DNA of 64,000 bases from UMGS1370 sp963557065 (lineage in GTDB: Bacteria > Bacillota > Clostridia > Lachnospirales > Lachnospiraceae). The stretch lies in contig CAUWCT010000042.1 in assembly GCA_963557065.1 (NCBI GenBank), positions 20,436 to 84,435 of the forward strand, read 5' to 3'. Of the stretch, positions 31,320 through 40,513 are shown one piece after another (positions within the stretch are counted from its first letter, which is position 1; every line of letters starts with the position of its first letter). The notes under the pieces are model-generated. The model ran no database searches, was not told the DNA's origin, and saw nothing but the letters and a program-made list of their open reading frames with translations. A program made the position numbers and the translations under genes.

Positions 31320-32645
31320 ATGACGTTAGAAGAACAGGAATTTGACCGGCAGATGCAGGAATTATTAGCAGAGACTCCTTCCAAAAACAAAAAGGGCAGA
31401 CGGCCCATGGGAAAAAAGAAAAAGATTCTCATAGGATGCGGGGTGGGAGCAGTTGTTCTGTTTGCAGGATTTGGTCTGTTCGGTGGAAAAGAACCGGCGC
31501 CGCCTATGGTGCAGACCGCCCCCCTTGGGAAAGGGGATATCCAGAACATTTTATCGGTCAGCGGTCCGGTTTCCGGTACAGACAGTGTAGATGTGGTGTC
31601 CAATATTCATGCAGAGATTAAGAGCATAGAAGTCAAAGAAGGAGATAAGGTAACAGAGGGCCAGATTCTGGCCAGGATAGATGATGCCGATTTGCAGAAA
31701 GAACTGGAAATTGCCCAGAATTCCTATGATCTGGCAGTGGCGCAGAAAGAAGAAAAACTGCGAGATACCCAAAACGGATATGCCAAGGCTTTACAGGATT
31801 ATCAGGCAGCCCAGGCCAACTATGACCGGCAGAGTATTTTGGCTCAGTCAGGCGGGATTTCGGCAGTTGAACTGGAAAGCGCGGCCAATGCCCTTGCGGA
31901 TGCCAGGCGGGCAGTGGATGGCTACACTTTGGAAAATGGCCAGGCAGTAACAGACAAATCCTATGATCTGGAAATTAAAAATGCCCAGTACAATTTAGAC
32001 AAGGCCAGAGAAAACCTGGAAGAGGCCACAATTAAAGCGCCTATATCCGGGACCGTAGTAAGAGTCAACAGTAAAGTAGGGCAGTTTGCAGATAAGCCGG
32101 AAGAAAATGAACCGATATTTATCATTGAGAATCTGGATACACTGGAACTGGAGATCAAAATCAGCGAATATTCTATTGGGAAAGTTCAGACCGGCCAGAA
32201 AGCAGAGATTACTGCGGATATTTTAGGAGGAGAGAGCGTAAGCGGAGAAGTGGTTTCCATTTCTCCAACCGGAGAGGAAAAAGGCGGCGGATCTACAGAG
32301 CGGGTGATCCCCACAATCATCCGGGTAATGGACGAGAATACAAAGCTGATTGCGGGAATTACGGCAAAGGCAGCTATTGTGCTGGAAGAATCAAAAGATA
32401 CCTGGGTAGTGCCCATATCCGCCCTTCAGACTGCAGCAGATGGAACCACTGCACTGGTAACTGTAGAAAACGGAGTCTGTCATATGGTACCAGTGACAAC
32501 CAGAGTGGAAAGCGACATCAGTATTGAGATTTTCCCGGGAGAAGGAGGCGCTCTGACAGAAGGGATGAACTACATAATAACTCCGGATGCCTCCCTGACA
32601 GAAGGAATGAAAGTGACTGCACTGCCCACAGCCGGTACAGAATAG
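31320..32645 (+). CDS. membrane-fusion (HlyD/MacA-type) adaptor protein
   Basis: Adaptor subunit of a tripartite-style exporter in a Gram-positive. A cytoplasmic N-terminus of about 35 residues precedes one membrane helix (about 38-56, ILIGCGVGAVVLFAGFGLFG); lipoyl/barrel-sandwich halves flank a coiled coil (about 120-225); a beta-barrel lies about 260-340. The pattern IKSIEVKEGDKVTEGQILARID is the first lipoyl half. A GTG at 31317 is in frame directly before, but the ATG at 31320 sits 8 nt from AGGAGG and is preferred. It forms an operon with the ATPase and MacB-like permease that follow; these exporters move peptides, macrolides or signal molecules. Confidence 0.88.
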   Translation: MTLEEQEFDRQMQELLAETPSKNKKGRRPMGKKKKILIGCGVGAVVLFAGFGLFGGKEPAPPMVQTAPLGKGDIQNILSVSGPVSGTDSVDVVSNIHAEIKSIEVKEGDKVTEGQILARIDDADLQKELEIAQNSYDLAVAQKEEKLRDTQNGYAKALQDYQAAQANYDRQSILAQSGGISAVELESAANALADARRAVDGYTLENGQAVTDKSYDLEIKNAQYNLDKARENLEEATIKAPISGTVVRVNSKVGQFADKPEENEPIFIIENLDTLELEIKISEYSIGKVQTGQKAEITADILGGESVSGEVVSISPTGEEKGGGSTERVIPTIIRVMDENTKLIAGITAKAAIVLEESKDTWVVPISALQTAADGTTALVTVENGVCHMVPVTTRVESDISIEIFPGEGGALTEGMNYIITPDASLTEGMKVTALPTAGTE

Positions 32646-32654
32646 GGGGCAGTT

Positions 32655-33479
32655 ATGAAGAAAAATTGGAAATTGCCCTGGAAAAAGGAACAAGTCCCTT
32701 CCTACTTGACAGAAAATATTCAGGAGGACTTAATCCGTCTGGAAAATCTGGTGAAGATTTACGATACCGGGGTGATCAAGGTATTAGGCTTAAAGAAAAT
32801 TAATCTGACCATTAAACGGGGAGAGTTTGTAGCCATCATGGGACAGTCCGGTTCCGGAAAATCCACACTGATGAATATACTGGGCTGTCTGGACAGACCG
32901 ACTATGGGGCATTACTATTTAGACGGAGTAGATACGGCTGCTTTAAGTCCCAATGAACTTTCGGACATCCGAAACCGGAAGATTGGATTTGTGTTTCAGT
33001 CATTTAATCTGATTTCCAGAACATCTGCAGTAAAAAATGTAGAAATTCCTATGATTTATGCCAGAAAGTCCAAAAAAGAGAGACGGCAGAGGGCGTTGGT
33101 GCTTTTGGAAAAAGTGGGGCTTGGAAAGAGATTTGAACATATGCCCAATGAACTTTCCGGCGGTCAGAGACAGAGAGTGGCGATTGCCAGAGCCCTGGCC
33201 AATGAACCGCCTCTTATTTTGGCGGATGAACCTACGGGCAATCTGGATACGGCTTCTTCGATTGAAATTATGGAGATTTTCAGCGAACTTCATAAAGAGG
33301 GTGCAACCGTAGTGGTCGTTACCCATGAAGAAAATATTGCGGCTTTTACCCATCGGATTATCCGGTTTCAGGACGGAAAAGTCGTCAGTGATGAGAAAAA
33401 TCCAAATCCTACCATTACAGGCCGCGAAAATCATATGGCAGGTCTTTATCACGTCAGCAACAGGGATAAGGAGGCTTAA
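32655..33479 (+). CDS. MacB-type ABC transporter ATPase
   Basis: The 274-residue ATPase has Walker A GQSGSGKST, Q-loop FQSFNL, signature LSGGQRQRVAIARAL, Walker B LILADEPTGNLD and switch His THE. This is the LolD/MacB/MtnSalX class that works with FtsX-like permeases. An N-terminal extension of about 25 residues (KKNWKLPWKKEQ) is longer than usual. It begins 9 nt after the adaptor stop and ends 1 nt before the permease ATG, so the three are one transcription unit 31320-34692. Confidence 0.93.
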   Translation: MKKNWKLPWKKEQVPSYLTENIQEDLIRLENLVKIYDTGVIKVLGLKKINLTIKRGEFVAIMGQSGSGKSTLMNILGCLDRPTMGHYYLDGVDTAALSPNELSDIRNRKIGFVFQSFNLISRTSAVKNVEIPMIYARKSKKERRQRALVLLEKVGLGKRFEHMPNELSGGQRQRVAIARALANEPPLILADEPTGNLDTASSIEIMEIFSELHKEGATVVVVTHEENIAAFTHRIIRFQDGKVVSDEKNPNPTITGRENHMAGLYHVSNRDKEA

Positions 33480-33480
33480 C

Positions 33481-34692
33481 ATGCTGCTTGAAAATATGTC
33501 AATGGCATTTCATGCCATCAAAGCCAATAAAATGCGGGCGTTTCTGACCATGCTTGGAATTATTATCGGTATTGGCTCGGTTATTTCCATTGTCTCGATT
33601 GGAGATACCATGAGAAGTATGTTTACAGAACTTTACAAAGATGTGGGACTTACGCAGGCTTATATATCCATTGGATATTGGGTGGAGGATGTTCACCAGA
33701 GCGATTATTTTACTCTGGATGATCTGGACCGGATCGATGAAGTGTTCGGGGACGAGATTGCCTATATGGACAGCAGCGCTTATGTAAGTTCTAAAGTTCA
33801 GGCCGGAAGAATCAATATGGATTTCGACTTTACCGGCATTGATTATAACTATATGGATGTACAGCCGGTTACTATGGTGGCAGGGCGGTATCTCAATGAA
33901 GGGGACATTTTAGGAAGAAAGAAAAATGTGGTAATAGAAGAGCAGAGCGCCATCAAACTGTTCGGAACAGCTGATGTGGTGGGAAAGACATTTCGCACCA
34001 CGATTTATGGAAGTACAGATGAATACAACATAGTAGGCGTTTACCGCAAAGAGATGAGTCCCTTTATGGCATTGATGATGGGAAGCGGAGGAGATACCGG
34101 AAGTGCGTTTATTCCATATACCCTTCTGACCTGGCCCAATGATTATTTTTATTCCTGCCGTGTGTTTGCAAAAGAAGGAGTAGATTTGCAGAACTTTTTT
34201 AACCGCCTGAAAGCTTTTATTGCCAAGATGAAAGGGAGAGCGCCGGAAGATTATTATATGCAGACGGCGATCGATGAGATGGCAAGCGTAGACAGTGTGA
34301 TGGGAGGTGTTTCCGCGGCGGTAGGCGGCATTGCGGCAATCTCTCTTCTGGTAGGCGGCATTGGAATTATGAATATTATGCTGGTATCCGTTACAGAAAG
34401 AACCAGAGAAATCGGCATCCGAAAAGCGCTGGGAGCCAGGACCAGGGATGTGCTGATCCAGTTTCTTACAGAATCCGCACTTTTGTCTGCATTTGGAGGG
34501 ATTTTGGGAGTTGCCCTGTCGGTGGGACTGGTAAGTCTGGGCGGCATGGCGTTTGGAATACCAGTGGTAGTAAAACCGGGAGTGGTTATTATGGCAGTGT
34601 CATTTTCTGCAGTTGTAGGAATCTTTTTTGGCCTGTACCCGGCCTCAAAAGCGGCCAAAGCGGACCCGATTGACGCCCTGCGATACGAATAA
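33481..34692 (+). CDS. MacB/FtsX-type ABC transporter permease
   Basis: The 403-residue permease has four membrane helices: one at about 20-42 (AFLTMLGIIIGIGSVISIVS), then an extracellular MacB_PCD domain of about 240 residues, then three C-terminal helices (about 283-305, 325-350, 365-390). The coupling motif TREIGIRKALGARTRDVLIQF is intact over its length. It starts right after the ATPase (AAGGAGG in the ATPase end); the longer frame from 33325 overlaps the ATPase and is rejected. These permeases act by mechanotransmission and do not carry substrate through the membrane themselves. Confidence 0.93.
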   Translation: MLLENMSMAFHAIKANKMRAFLTMLGIIIGIGSVISIVSIGDTMRSMFTELYKDVGLTQAYISIGYWVEDVHQSDYFTLDDLDRIDEVFGDEIAYMDSSAYVSSKVQAGRINMDFDFTGIDYNYMDVQPVTMVAGRYLNEGDILGRKKNVVIEEQSAIKLFGTADVVGKTFRTTIYGSTDEYNIVGVYRKEMSPFMALMMGSGGDTGSAFIPYTLLTWPNDYFYSCRVFAKEGVDLQNFFNRLKAFIAKMKGRAPEDYYMQTAIDEMASVDSVMGGVSAAVGGIAAISLLVGGIGIMNIMLVSVTERTREIGIRKALGARTRDVLIQFLTESALLSAFGGILGVALSVGLVSLGGMAFGIPVVVKPGVVIMAVSFSAVVGIFFGLYPASKAAKADPIDALRYE

Positions 34693-34702
34693 ATTAAAAA
34701 CA

Positions 34703-34755
34703 AAACCAGTACAGATGGAATCCGCCTATGGATTTGTCTGTACTGGTTTCCTTGT
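34703..34755 (+). terminator. rho-independent terminator after the MacAB-type operon
   Basis: Perfect 13-bp stem AAACCAGTACAGA / TCTGTACTGGTTT with a 21-nt loop and a CCTTGTTTC tail. Confidence 0.85.
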
Positions 34756-34822
34756 TTCTATCTGAAATTGCAAAAAAAGAGTAAAAATTTATTCAGATGG
34801 ACTCGCCAATATCTGATAATTG

Positions 34823-34831
34823 TGGTATACT
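34823..34831 (+). promoter_or_regulatory. extended -10 promoter
   Basis: TGG-TATACT (TGn at 34823-34825, -10 at 34826-34831) without a good -35, 33 nt before the ATG of the membrane-protein gene at 34865. Confidence 0.55.
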
Positions 34832-34864
34832 AAATTGATATCTTATGGATAGAGAGGCAAAGTT

Positions 34865-35290
34865 ATGCTGAATGAAGAAAAAATCAGATTGATGACAGAA
34901 ATCGCAATGTTTGAGAAAAAAAAGGGAAAAAGCGTATTTCCTTACCATAAGTATTTTAAAAGCGATTATATCGGAAGCCGCATTACGAGGAGTTTTTTTA
35001 ATTATACGCTGTGTGCCCTTATGTGCCTGCTGATTTGGGGACTTTACAATTTAGACAAAATCCTCAATACCATGGATTTTTATGAACTTATCAGGCAGGG
35101 AGAGACTCTGATTGCAGTGTATCTGGCCGGACTGATCCTGTATCTGGGAGTAACGGCAGCCATTGCAGCTGTCCGCTATCAAAATGCCTCCAAAGGGATG
35201 AAGGAGTATGCGGCAAAACTCAGACGCCTGGCAAAGCGTTATGAATTTCAGAGCAAGACAAAAGAAATTAAGGAGGGCTCAAGGTTATGA
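34865..35290 (+). CDS. two-helix membrane protein, unknown
   Basis: The 141-residue protein has two predicted membrane helices (about 43-65 and 82-103), with a basic N-terminus and a basic C-terminal tail (KLRRLAKRYEFQSKTKEIK). No known family is recognised. Its stop overlaps the ATG of the next membrane protein (ATGA), so the two are co-translated and may form a complex. They stand directly before cdaA-cdaR and could belong to the same wall/c-di-AMP unit, but only position suggests this. Confidence 0.65.
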   Translation: MLNEEKIRLMTEIAMFEKKKGKSVFPYHKYFKSDYIGSRITRSFFNYTLCALMCLLIWGLYNLDKILNTMDFYELIRQGETLIAVYLAGLILYLGVTAAIAAVRYQNASKGMKEYAAKLRRLAKRYEFQSKTKEIKEGSRL

Positions 35291-36225
35291 TGGGGCTGCT
35301 TGTACTAAAGGAACGATTAAAAGTGTTTTATGGAAAATACGACATGTATATTAATCCGCTGTTTCATTTTGTCTTTGGCTTTTCGGCAGTATTGATTTTA
35401 AATGCAAATCTGGGATTTATGACAAAGCTGGCCACTCCGGTTACGGCATTCGTCATGGGACTTATCTGTTCCTTTCTGCCGTACAGTGTGATTTCGCTGC
35501 TGATTACAATGCTGATGCTGATTCATTTATTTAGCGCATCTATGGAAATCGCGCTGGTAGTAGGAATACTGGTTTTTATTGTTATTTTGCTTTATTGCGG
35601 TCTGCAGCCGGGCAACAGCTTTTTGCTGGTGCTGACGCCTATGATGTTTTTTCTCAAAATCCCCTATGTCCTTCCGCTTTTAGTAGGACTTACAGGAAGT
35701 TTAAGCGCAGTAATTCCGGTTTCTATTGGAGTGTTTATGTATTACATTTTAGTGTATATCAATCAAAATGTAGGAGCGCTGACCGGAACAGCGGCAGCGG
35801 CGGATATTACCCAGAAATACCTCCAGCTGATTAAAAGTATGCTGTCCAACCAGACTGCAGTTGTGATGATTGCTGCGTTTGCATTGTGTATCATGGTGGT
35901 GTACATGATAAAGAGGCTTTCCGTAGATTATGCCTGGTATCTGGCCATTGCAGCAGGACTGATCATCCAGTTGGCGGTCATTTTTATGGGGGATATTCTG
36001 TTTTCCATCACAGTGCCTATGGGAACGCTGGTAATCGGAATGCTGGTTTCTGCACTGGTGGCTCTGATTTACACATTTTTTGCATTTGCAGTGGATTACA
36101 GCCGGACAGAGTACCTTCAATATGAGGATGACGATTATTACTATTACGTAAAAGCAGTGCCGAAGATTGCTGTGACGGCGCCGGATGTAAAAGTTGAAAG
36201 GATTAACAGCAGAAGAAAAGGATAG
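35287..36225 (+). CDS. polytopic membrane protein, unknown
   Basis: The protein has 312 residues with eight or nine membrane helices (from about 25 to 275) and a cytoplasmic tail with a striking acid-aromatic cluster DDDYYYYVKA. AAGGAGGG stands 9 nt before the ATG at 35287; a second in-frame ATG follows immediately. The fold cannot be assigned from sequence; the length and helix count are permease- or flippase-like. It overlaps the upstream gene by 4 nt and is followed after 41 nt by cdaA, so all four genes 34865-38481 could be one operon. Confidence 0.65.
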   Translation: MMGLLVLKERLKVFYGKYDMYINPLFHFVFGFSAVLILNANLGFMTKLATPVTAFVMGLICSFLPYSVISLLITMLMLIHLFSASMEIALVVGILVFIVILLYCGLQPGNSFLLVLTPMMFFLKIPYVLPLLVGLTGSLSAVIPVSIGVFMYYILVYINQNVGALTGTAAAADITQKYLQLIKSMLSNQTAVVMIAAFALCIMVVYMIKRLSVDYAWYLAIAAGLIIQLAVIFMGDILFSITVPMGTLVIGMLVSALVALIYTFFAFAVDYSRTEYLQYEDDDYYYYVKAVPKIAVTAPDVKVERINSRRKG

Positions 36226-36266
36226 AATAAGCCGCAGAAGTTCAGAAAAGGAGGTGCTGTATTAAG

Positions 36267-37145
36267 ATGGCAGATTTGTTAAACGGTTTATATAGCTGGA
36301 TTACCTTTTTACCAAGAATGACCTTTGCGAATCTGATAGAAATTATAATACTTTCCGTTCTGATTTATGAAATATTGGTCTGGATCAAAAATACAAGAGC
36401 CTGGGTGCTGTTAAAGGGTCTTGTCGTGATTCTGGGTTTTGCACTGTTTGCAGAATTATTTAAGCTGAATACAATTTTGTGGATTTTGGAAAAATCCCTT
36501 ACGGTTGCGGTAACAGCGCTGATTATTATCTTTCAGCCAGAACTTCGGAAAGCTCTGGAGCAGCTTGGCAGCCGGAATCTGCTGAATAATCTTTTATCGA
36601 TTGATGATAAAAAGATGGAACAGGGTTTTTCTGACAAAACCATTAACGAACTGGTAAAAGCTACTTTTGAGATGGCCAAAGTAAAGACAGGTGCTCTGAT
36701 GGTAATCAGCCGCAGTGTTCCTTTAAAAGAAATTGAGAGAACCGGCATTGAGGTGGACGGACTTGTGACCAGTCAGCTTTTAATTAATATTTTTGAACAC
36801 AATACGCCTCTTCATGACGGCGCAGTGGTAATTCAGGGTAATCGGGTAACGGCAGCTACCTGCTATCTGCCCCTGTCTGACAATATGAATATCAGCAAAG
36901 ATTTAGGCACCAGACACAGGGCGGCAGTGGGGATCAGTGAGACGACGGATGCACTGACCATTGTAGTGTCAGAGGAAACGGGAAGAGTTTCAGTAGCTCA
37001 GGGTGGAAAACTGGAAAAAATCAGCAGCGCCGACCATTTGAGGAGTGTGCTGCGCGCTACGAATGGCGAGGAGAAAGAAGCTCCGCTGAACAGGTTTAAG
37101 ATTTGGAAGGGAAGGCTGAAAAATGAAAGAACGGTTAAAGAGTAA
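36267..37145 (+). CDS. cdaA: diadenylate cyclase CdaA
   Basis: The enzyme makes cyclic di-AMP, an essential second messenger for osmotic and wall homeostasis. Three N-terminal membrane helices (about 20-40, 47-65, 72-88) precede the DAC domain. The catalytic motifs D184-G185-A186 (HDGAVVI) and R216-H217-R218 (TRHRAAVGISE) are intact. AAAGGAGG precedes the ATG by 11-12 nt. It overlaps cdaR by 23 nt, the usual coupling. In many Firmicutes glmM follows the pair; here ptsH-ptsI follows. Confidence 0.96.
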   Translation: MADLLNGLYSWITFLPRMTFANLIEIIILSVLIYEILVWIKNTRAWVLLKGLVVILGFALFAELFKLNTILWILEKSLTVAVTALIIIFQPELRKALEQLGSRNLLNNLLSIDDKKMEQGFSDKTINELVKATFEMAKVKTGALMVISRSVPLKEIERTGIEVDGLVTSQLLINIFEHNTPLHDGAVVIQGNRVTAATCYLPLSDNMNISKDLGTRHRAAVGISETTDALTIVVSEETGRVSVAQGGKLEKISSADHLRSVLRATNGEEKEAPLNRFKIWKGRLKNERTVKE

Positions 37146-38481
37146 TCTGGGCCTGAAAGTTCTGTCTGTTTTCCTTGCGTTTTTTGTATGGCTGCTGGTT
37201 ATCAATGTTTCCGATCCCAGGCAAAGCGATGAAAGAACGGTCCAGCTTGAAATTATCAATGAAGAGGTTCTGACAGACGCAGGACTTACGTATGAACTGG
37301 CAGAAAAAGGCAGTGTGACCATTGATTATACAGTTCATATGCGTGACAGTTCTCAGATACAGGCTTCGGATTTCAGGGCCTATATTGACCTGGCTGACTG
37401 CAATGTGCTGGGAGCAGTGCCGGTTCGCCTGGAAGTATTAAATAACAAAGACAGAGTAATGAATGTACAGGCCAATCCAAGTGTTGTCCATGTGGAGACA
37501 GAACCTCTTCAGAAAAAAGAATTTCCGCTGAAGGTGGACATTCAGGGGGAGGCAGCCGGTGGATATGAAGTAAACGGCTATACAACCGACTGTGACAGTG
37601 TGTGGGTAAGCGGACCTGAATCTTTGGTAGGTCAGATTACAGCAGTTGGAATTGAAATAGAAGCAGATGGGGCGGAGGGTGATCTTTCAGGAATCGCTAC
37701 CCCGATTCTCTATGATGCCAATGGCAATCCTCTGAATCTGGGAGAGAGGGTAAGCATGGATCAGACCGAGATTGCTTATACGGTGCAGGTACTGAAGGTC
37801 CGTCAGTTGGCTCTGGATTTTGAAGTGGGCGGAAATGTGGCAGAAGGATACCGCTTTACAGGCATTGAGTGCGATGCAAAGACGATTTCGGTAGTAGGAC
37901 TGCGTTCACAGCTTGCTTCCATTACCAATGTAACCATTCCGGCATCTGTTCTGAGCGTGGACGGTCTGACAGAAGGAAAGACAGTAGAAGTAGATGTAAG
38001 CCAGTATCTGCCTGAAGGCGTCCGCATGGTAACAGATACGGGAGATACTACTATCCATGTGCGTCTGGAAGTAGAAAAGCTTGCATCCAGGACCTATAGC
38101 GTTCCTGCAAAGGACATTGCGCTTATCGGCAATAAGACTCCATACAAATATACATTTACACCGGAAGAAATGATTGTGACGGTACAGGGACTGGAAGAGG
38201 ATCTGAACAGCTTTTCTGAAAGCGATATCCATGCGTCTTTGGATGTTTCCAGAATGGAACCTGGCGAGTATCCGGCAATCATTGCATTTGAGGAATTAAA
38301 GCATGGATATGAGATATTGGATTACAGTCCGATGAATCTGACTGTAACGGATGAATCCGAGACAGCAGGACCCGGAGAAAACCTGGGGACAGGAACGTCA
38401 GAAGAGTCCAAAGAATCCGAGAGCCAGACCGAAGGGGAAAAAGAGACAGAAGAAAGTTCTGTTTCCGGACATGATAATTAA
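37123..38481 (+). CDS. cdaR: CdaA regulatory protein (YbbR domains)
   Basis: CdaR binds CdaA at the membrane and modulates c-di-AMP synthesis. The 452-residue protein has one N-terminal helix (about 8-28, LKVLSVFLAFFVWLLVINVS) and four YbbR-type beta domains outside the cell (roughly 35-395), marked by repeated segments such as VWVSGPESLVGQI and ISVVGLRSQLASI. The C-terminus is a low-complexity Glu/Ser tail of 45 residues. The start lies within the end of cdaA, supporting translational coupling. Confidence 0.93.
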   Translation: MKERLKSNLGLKVLSVFLAFFVWLLVINVSDPRQSDERTVQLEIINEEVLTDAGLTYELAEKGSVTIDYTVHMRDSSQIQASDFRAYIDLADCNVLGAVPVRLEVLNNKDRVMNVQANPSVVHVETEPLQKKEFPLKVDIQGEAAGGYEVNGYTTDCDSVWVSGPESLVGQITAVGIEIEADGAEGDLSGIATPILYDANGNPLNLGERVSMDQTEIAYTVQVLKVRQLALDFEVGGNVAEGYRFTGIECDAKTISVVGLRSQLASITNVTIPASVLSVDGLTEGKTVEVDVSQYLPEGVRMVTDTGDTTIHVRLEVEKLASRTYSVPAKDIALIGNKTPYKYTFTPEEMIVTVQGLEEDLNSFSESDIHASLDVSRMEPGEYPAIIAFEELKHGYEILDYSPMNLTVTDESETAGPGENLGTGTSEESKESESQTEGEKETEESSVSGHDN

Positions 38482-38495
38482 TCAGGGAGATTTAT

Positions 38496-38759
38496 ATGGT
38501 AAAGGCAAAAACTGTGATAAAAAATCCGACAGGACTTCATTTGCGCCCGGCAGGAATTTTGTGCAAGGAAGCGCTGAGATTTCAGTCTTCTATTCATTTT
38601 CAGTTCCGCAATTCTTTAAATAATGCCAAAAGTGTATTAAGCGTGCTGGGCGCTTGTGTAAAAAGCGGGGATGAAATCGAATTTATCTGTGAAGGAGCAG
38701 ATGAAGAGGAAGCTTTGGCAGCTATGTTAAAGGCCGTAGAAGACGGCTTGGGAGAATAG
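38496..38759 (+). CDS. ptsH: phosphocarrier protein HPr
   Basis: HPr passes phosphate from enzyme I to PTS sugar permeases. The 87-residue protein has the active H15 in TGLHLRPAG and the regulatory S46 in AKSVLSVL, the HPr-kinase target for catabolite control, at the canonical positions. C-terminal helix LAAMLKAVEDGLGE is normal. It sits between cdaR and ptsI, separated from each by a few tens of bases, in the standard ptsH-ptsI order. The first active-site neighbour is Leu where most HPr proteins have Ala (HLRPA for HARPA). Confidence 0.94.
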   Translation: MVKAKTVIKNPTGLHLRPAGILCKEALRFQSSIHFQFRNSLNNAKSVLSVLGACVKSGDEIEFICEGADEEEALAAMLKAVEDGLGE

Positions 38760-38797
38760 AAAAAACCAGGAAACAGTTTAAGGAGGTAACAGGTGTT

Positions 38798-40510
38798 ATG
38801 TATCATGGAACAGGTGCATCAGCAGGAATCGGCATTGGAAAGGCAGCAATAGTAGAAGATGTGCAGTTAGTGATTAAAAAGGAGACGGTTTCCGATCCGC
38901 AGGCAGAAATAGAACGTTTTAAGGCGGCTTTGGAACAGAGTGTGAAAGAGACAGGAGAACTGGCGGCTGACCTTGCTACCCGCGTCGGAGAGAAAGAGGC
39001 AGAGATTCTAAACGGCCATTTAATGCTGCTGTCCGATCCGATGCTGACTGGCGAAATCGAAACTACGATTGGCAATGAAAGGGTAAACAGCGAATATGCC
39101 ATTGAGCAGGTCTGCAATACCTATGCAGATATGTTTGCTTCTATGGGAGACGAACTGATGCAGCAGAGGGCAACGGACATGAGAGACATCAAAACCCGTA
39201 TGCAGAAAGTTCTCATGGGTGCAGAATCTGTTGATATTGCGTCTCTGCCAACAGGGACAGTGATTGTGGCAAAGGATTTGACGCCTTCTATGACAGCAGG
39301 GATTAATCCCCGGAATGTAGTCGGGATTGTAACCGAATTGGGAGGAAGAACCTCTCACAGCGCAATCCTTGCAAGAGCGCTGGAAATTCCGGCTGTAGTG
39401 GCAGTAACCAACTTTCTGGATCAGGTGAAAAACGGAGATGAAATCGTTTTAGACGGATCAGAAGGAGATGTATATGTAAATCCGCAAACAGAGGTCAGGG
39501 CAGAGTATGAGTCCAGACAGGAGGCATTTTTAAAAGAAAAGAAGGAATTGGAGCAGTATATTGGGAAACCGACTGTTACCAGGGACGGAATTTCAGTTGA
39601 ACTGGTTGCCAATATTGGAAAACCGGAAGACATCGACAAGGTTCTTCAGTATGACGGTGAGGGAGTCGGTCTGTTCCGTACAGAATTTTTATTTATGGAC
39701 CGTAACTCCATGCCCACAGAGGACGAGCAGTTTGAGGCATATAAAAAGGCAGCAGTTGCCATGAATGGGAAACCGGTGATTATTCGGACTCTGGACATTG
39801 GGGGCGATAAGGAAATCCCATATATGGGACTGGAGAAAGATGAAAATCCATTTCTGGGATACCGGGCAGTCCGTTTCTGTCTGGACAGAAAAGAGGATAT
39901 TTACAGACCGCAGCTGCGTGCTCTGCTGCGCGCCAGCGCTTTTGGAAACATTAAGATTATGGTTCCTTTAGTGACTTGTATTGAGGAACTCAGAGAAGTG
40001 AAGGCGCTTGTAGCAGATTTAAAGAAAGAACTGGAAGAAGCCGGCATTGCTTACAAGAAGGACATTCAGGTGGGAATCATGGTAGAGACCGCAGCGGCAT
40101 CCCTGATGGCAGATGTTTTTGCGAAAGAGGCGGATTTCTTCAGTATTGGCACCAACGACCTGACACAGTATACCATGTCGGTAGACAGAGGAAATGACAA
40201 AGTTTCCTACCTGTATTCCCCATTAAATCCGGCAGTTCTGCGCAGCATTAAGAGAATCATTACCTGCGGACGGGAAGCCGGGATCATGGTGGGAATGTGT
40301 GGAGAGGCAGCCAGTGATCCTCTGCTGATTCCGCTTTTACTGGCATTTGGTTTAAATGAATTCAGTATGAGCGCATCCGCTATTTTAAAATCCAGAAAGC
40401 TGATTACCGGTTACAGCGTAGACGAACTTCAGGCAGTTGCCGATCAGGCCATGAGTTTTGCTACTGAAAAAGAAGTAGCAGAATTTATGAAACAATTTGT
40501 GGAGCAGTAA
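38798..40510 (+). CDS. ptsI: phosphoenolpyruvate-protein phosphotransferase (enzyme I)
   Basis: Enzyme I starts the PTS by taking phosphate from PEP on H187 (GGRTSHSAI) and handing it to HPr. Length is the usual 570 residues: HPr-binding helical domain about 20-145, phospho-His domain to about 225, and PEP-binding TIM barrel 255-545 with RTEFLFMDR, GTNDLTQY and the Cys in MCGEAA. AAGGAGG lies upstream. The gene is complete. It is followed after 3 nt by a membrane polymerase-like gene, an unusual third partner. Confidence 0.96.
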   Translation: MYHGTGASAGIGIGKAAIVEDVQLVIKKETVSDPQAEIERFKAALEQSVKETGELAADLATRVGEKEAEILNGHLMLLSDPMLTGEIETTIGNERVNSEYAIEQVCNTYADMFASMGDELMQQRATDMRDIKTRMQKVLMGAESVDIASLPTGTVIVAKDLTPSMTAGINPRNVVGIVTELGGRTSHSAILARALEIPAVVAVTNFLDQVKNGDEIVLDGSEGDVYVNPQTEVRAEYESRQEAFLKEKKELEQYIGKPTVTRDGISVELVANIGKPEDIDKVLQYDGEGVGLFRTEFLFMDRNSMPTEDEQFEAYKKAAVAMNGKPVIIRTLDIGGDKEIPYMGLEKDENPFLGYRAVRFCLDRKEDIYRPQLRALLRASAFGNIKIMVPLVTCIEELREVKALVADLKKELEEAGIAYKKDIQVGIMVETAAASLMADVFAKEADFFSIGTNDLTQYTMSVDRGNDKVSYLYSPLNPAVLRSIKRIITCGREAGIMVGMCGEAASDPLLIPLLLAFGLNEFSMSASAILKSRKLITGYSVDELQAVADQAMSFATEKEVAEFMKQFVEQ

Positions 40511-40513
40511 CCT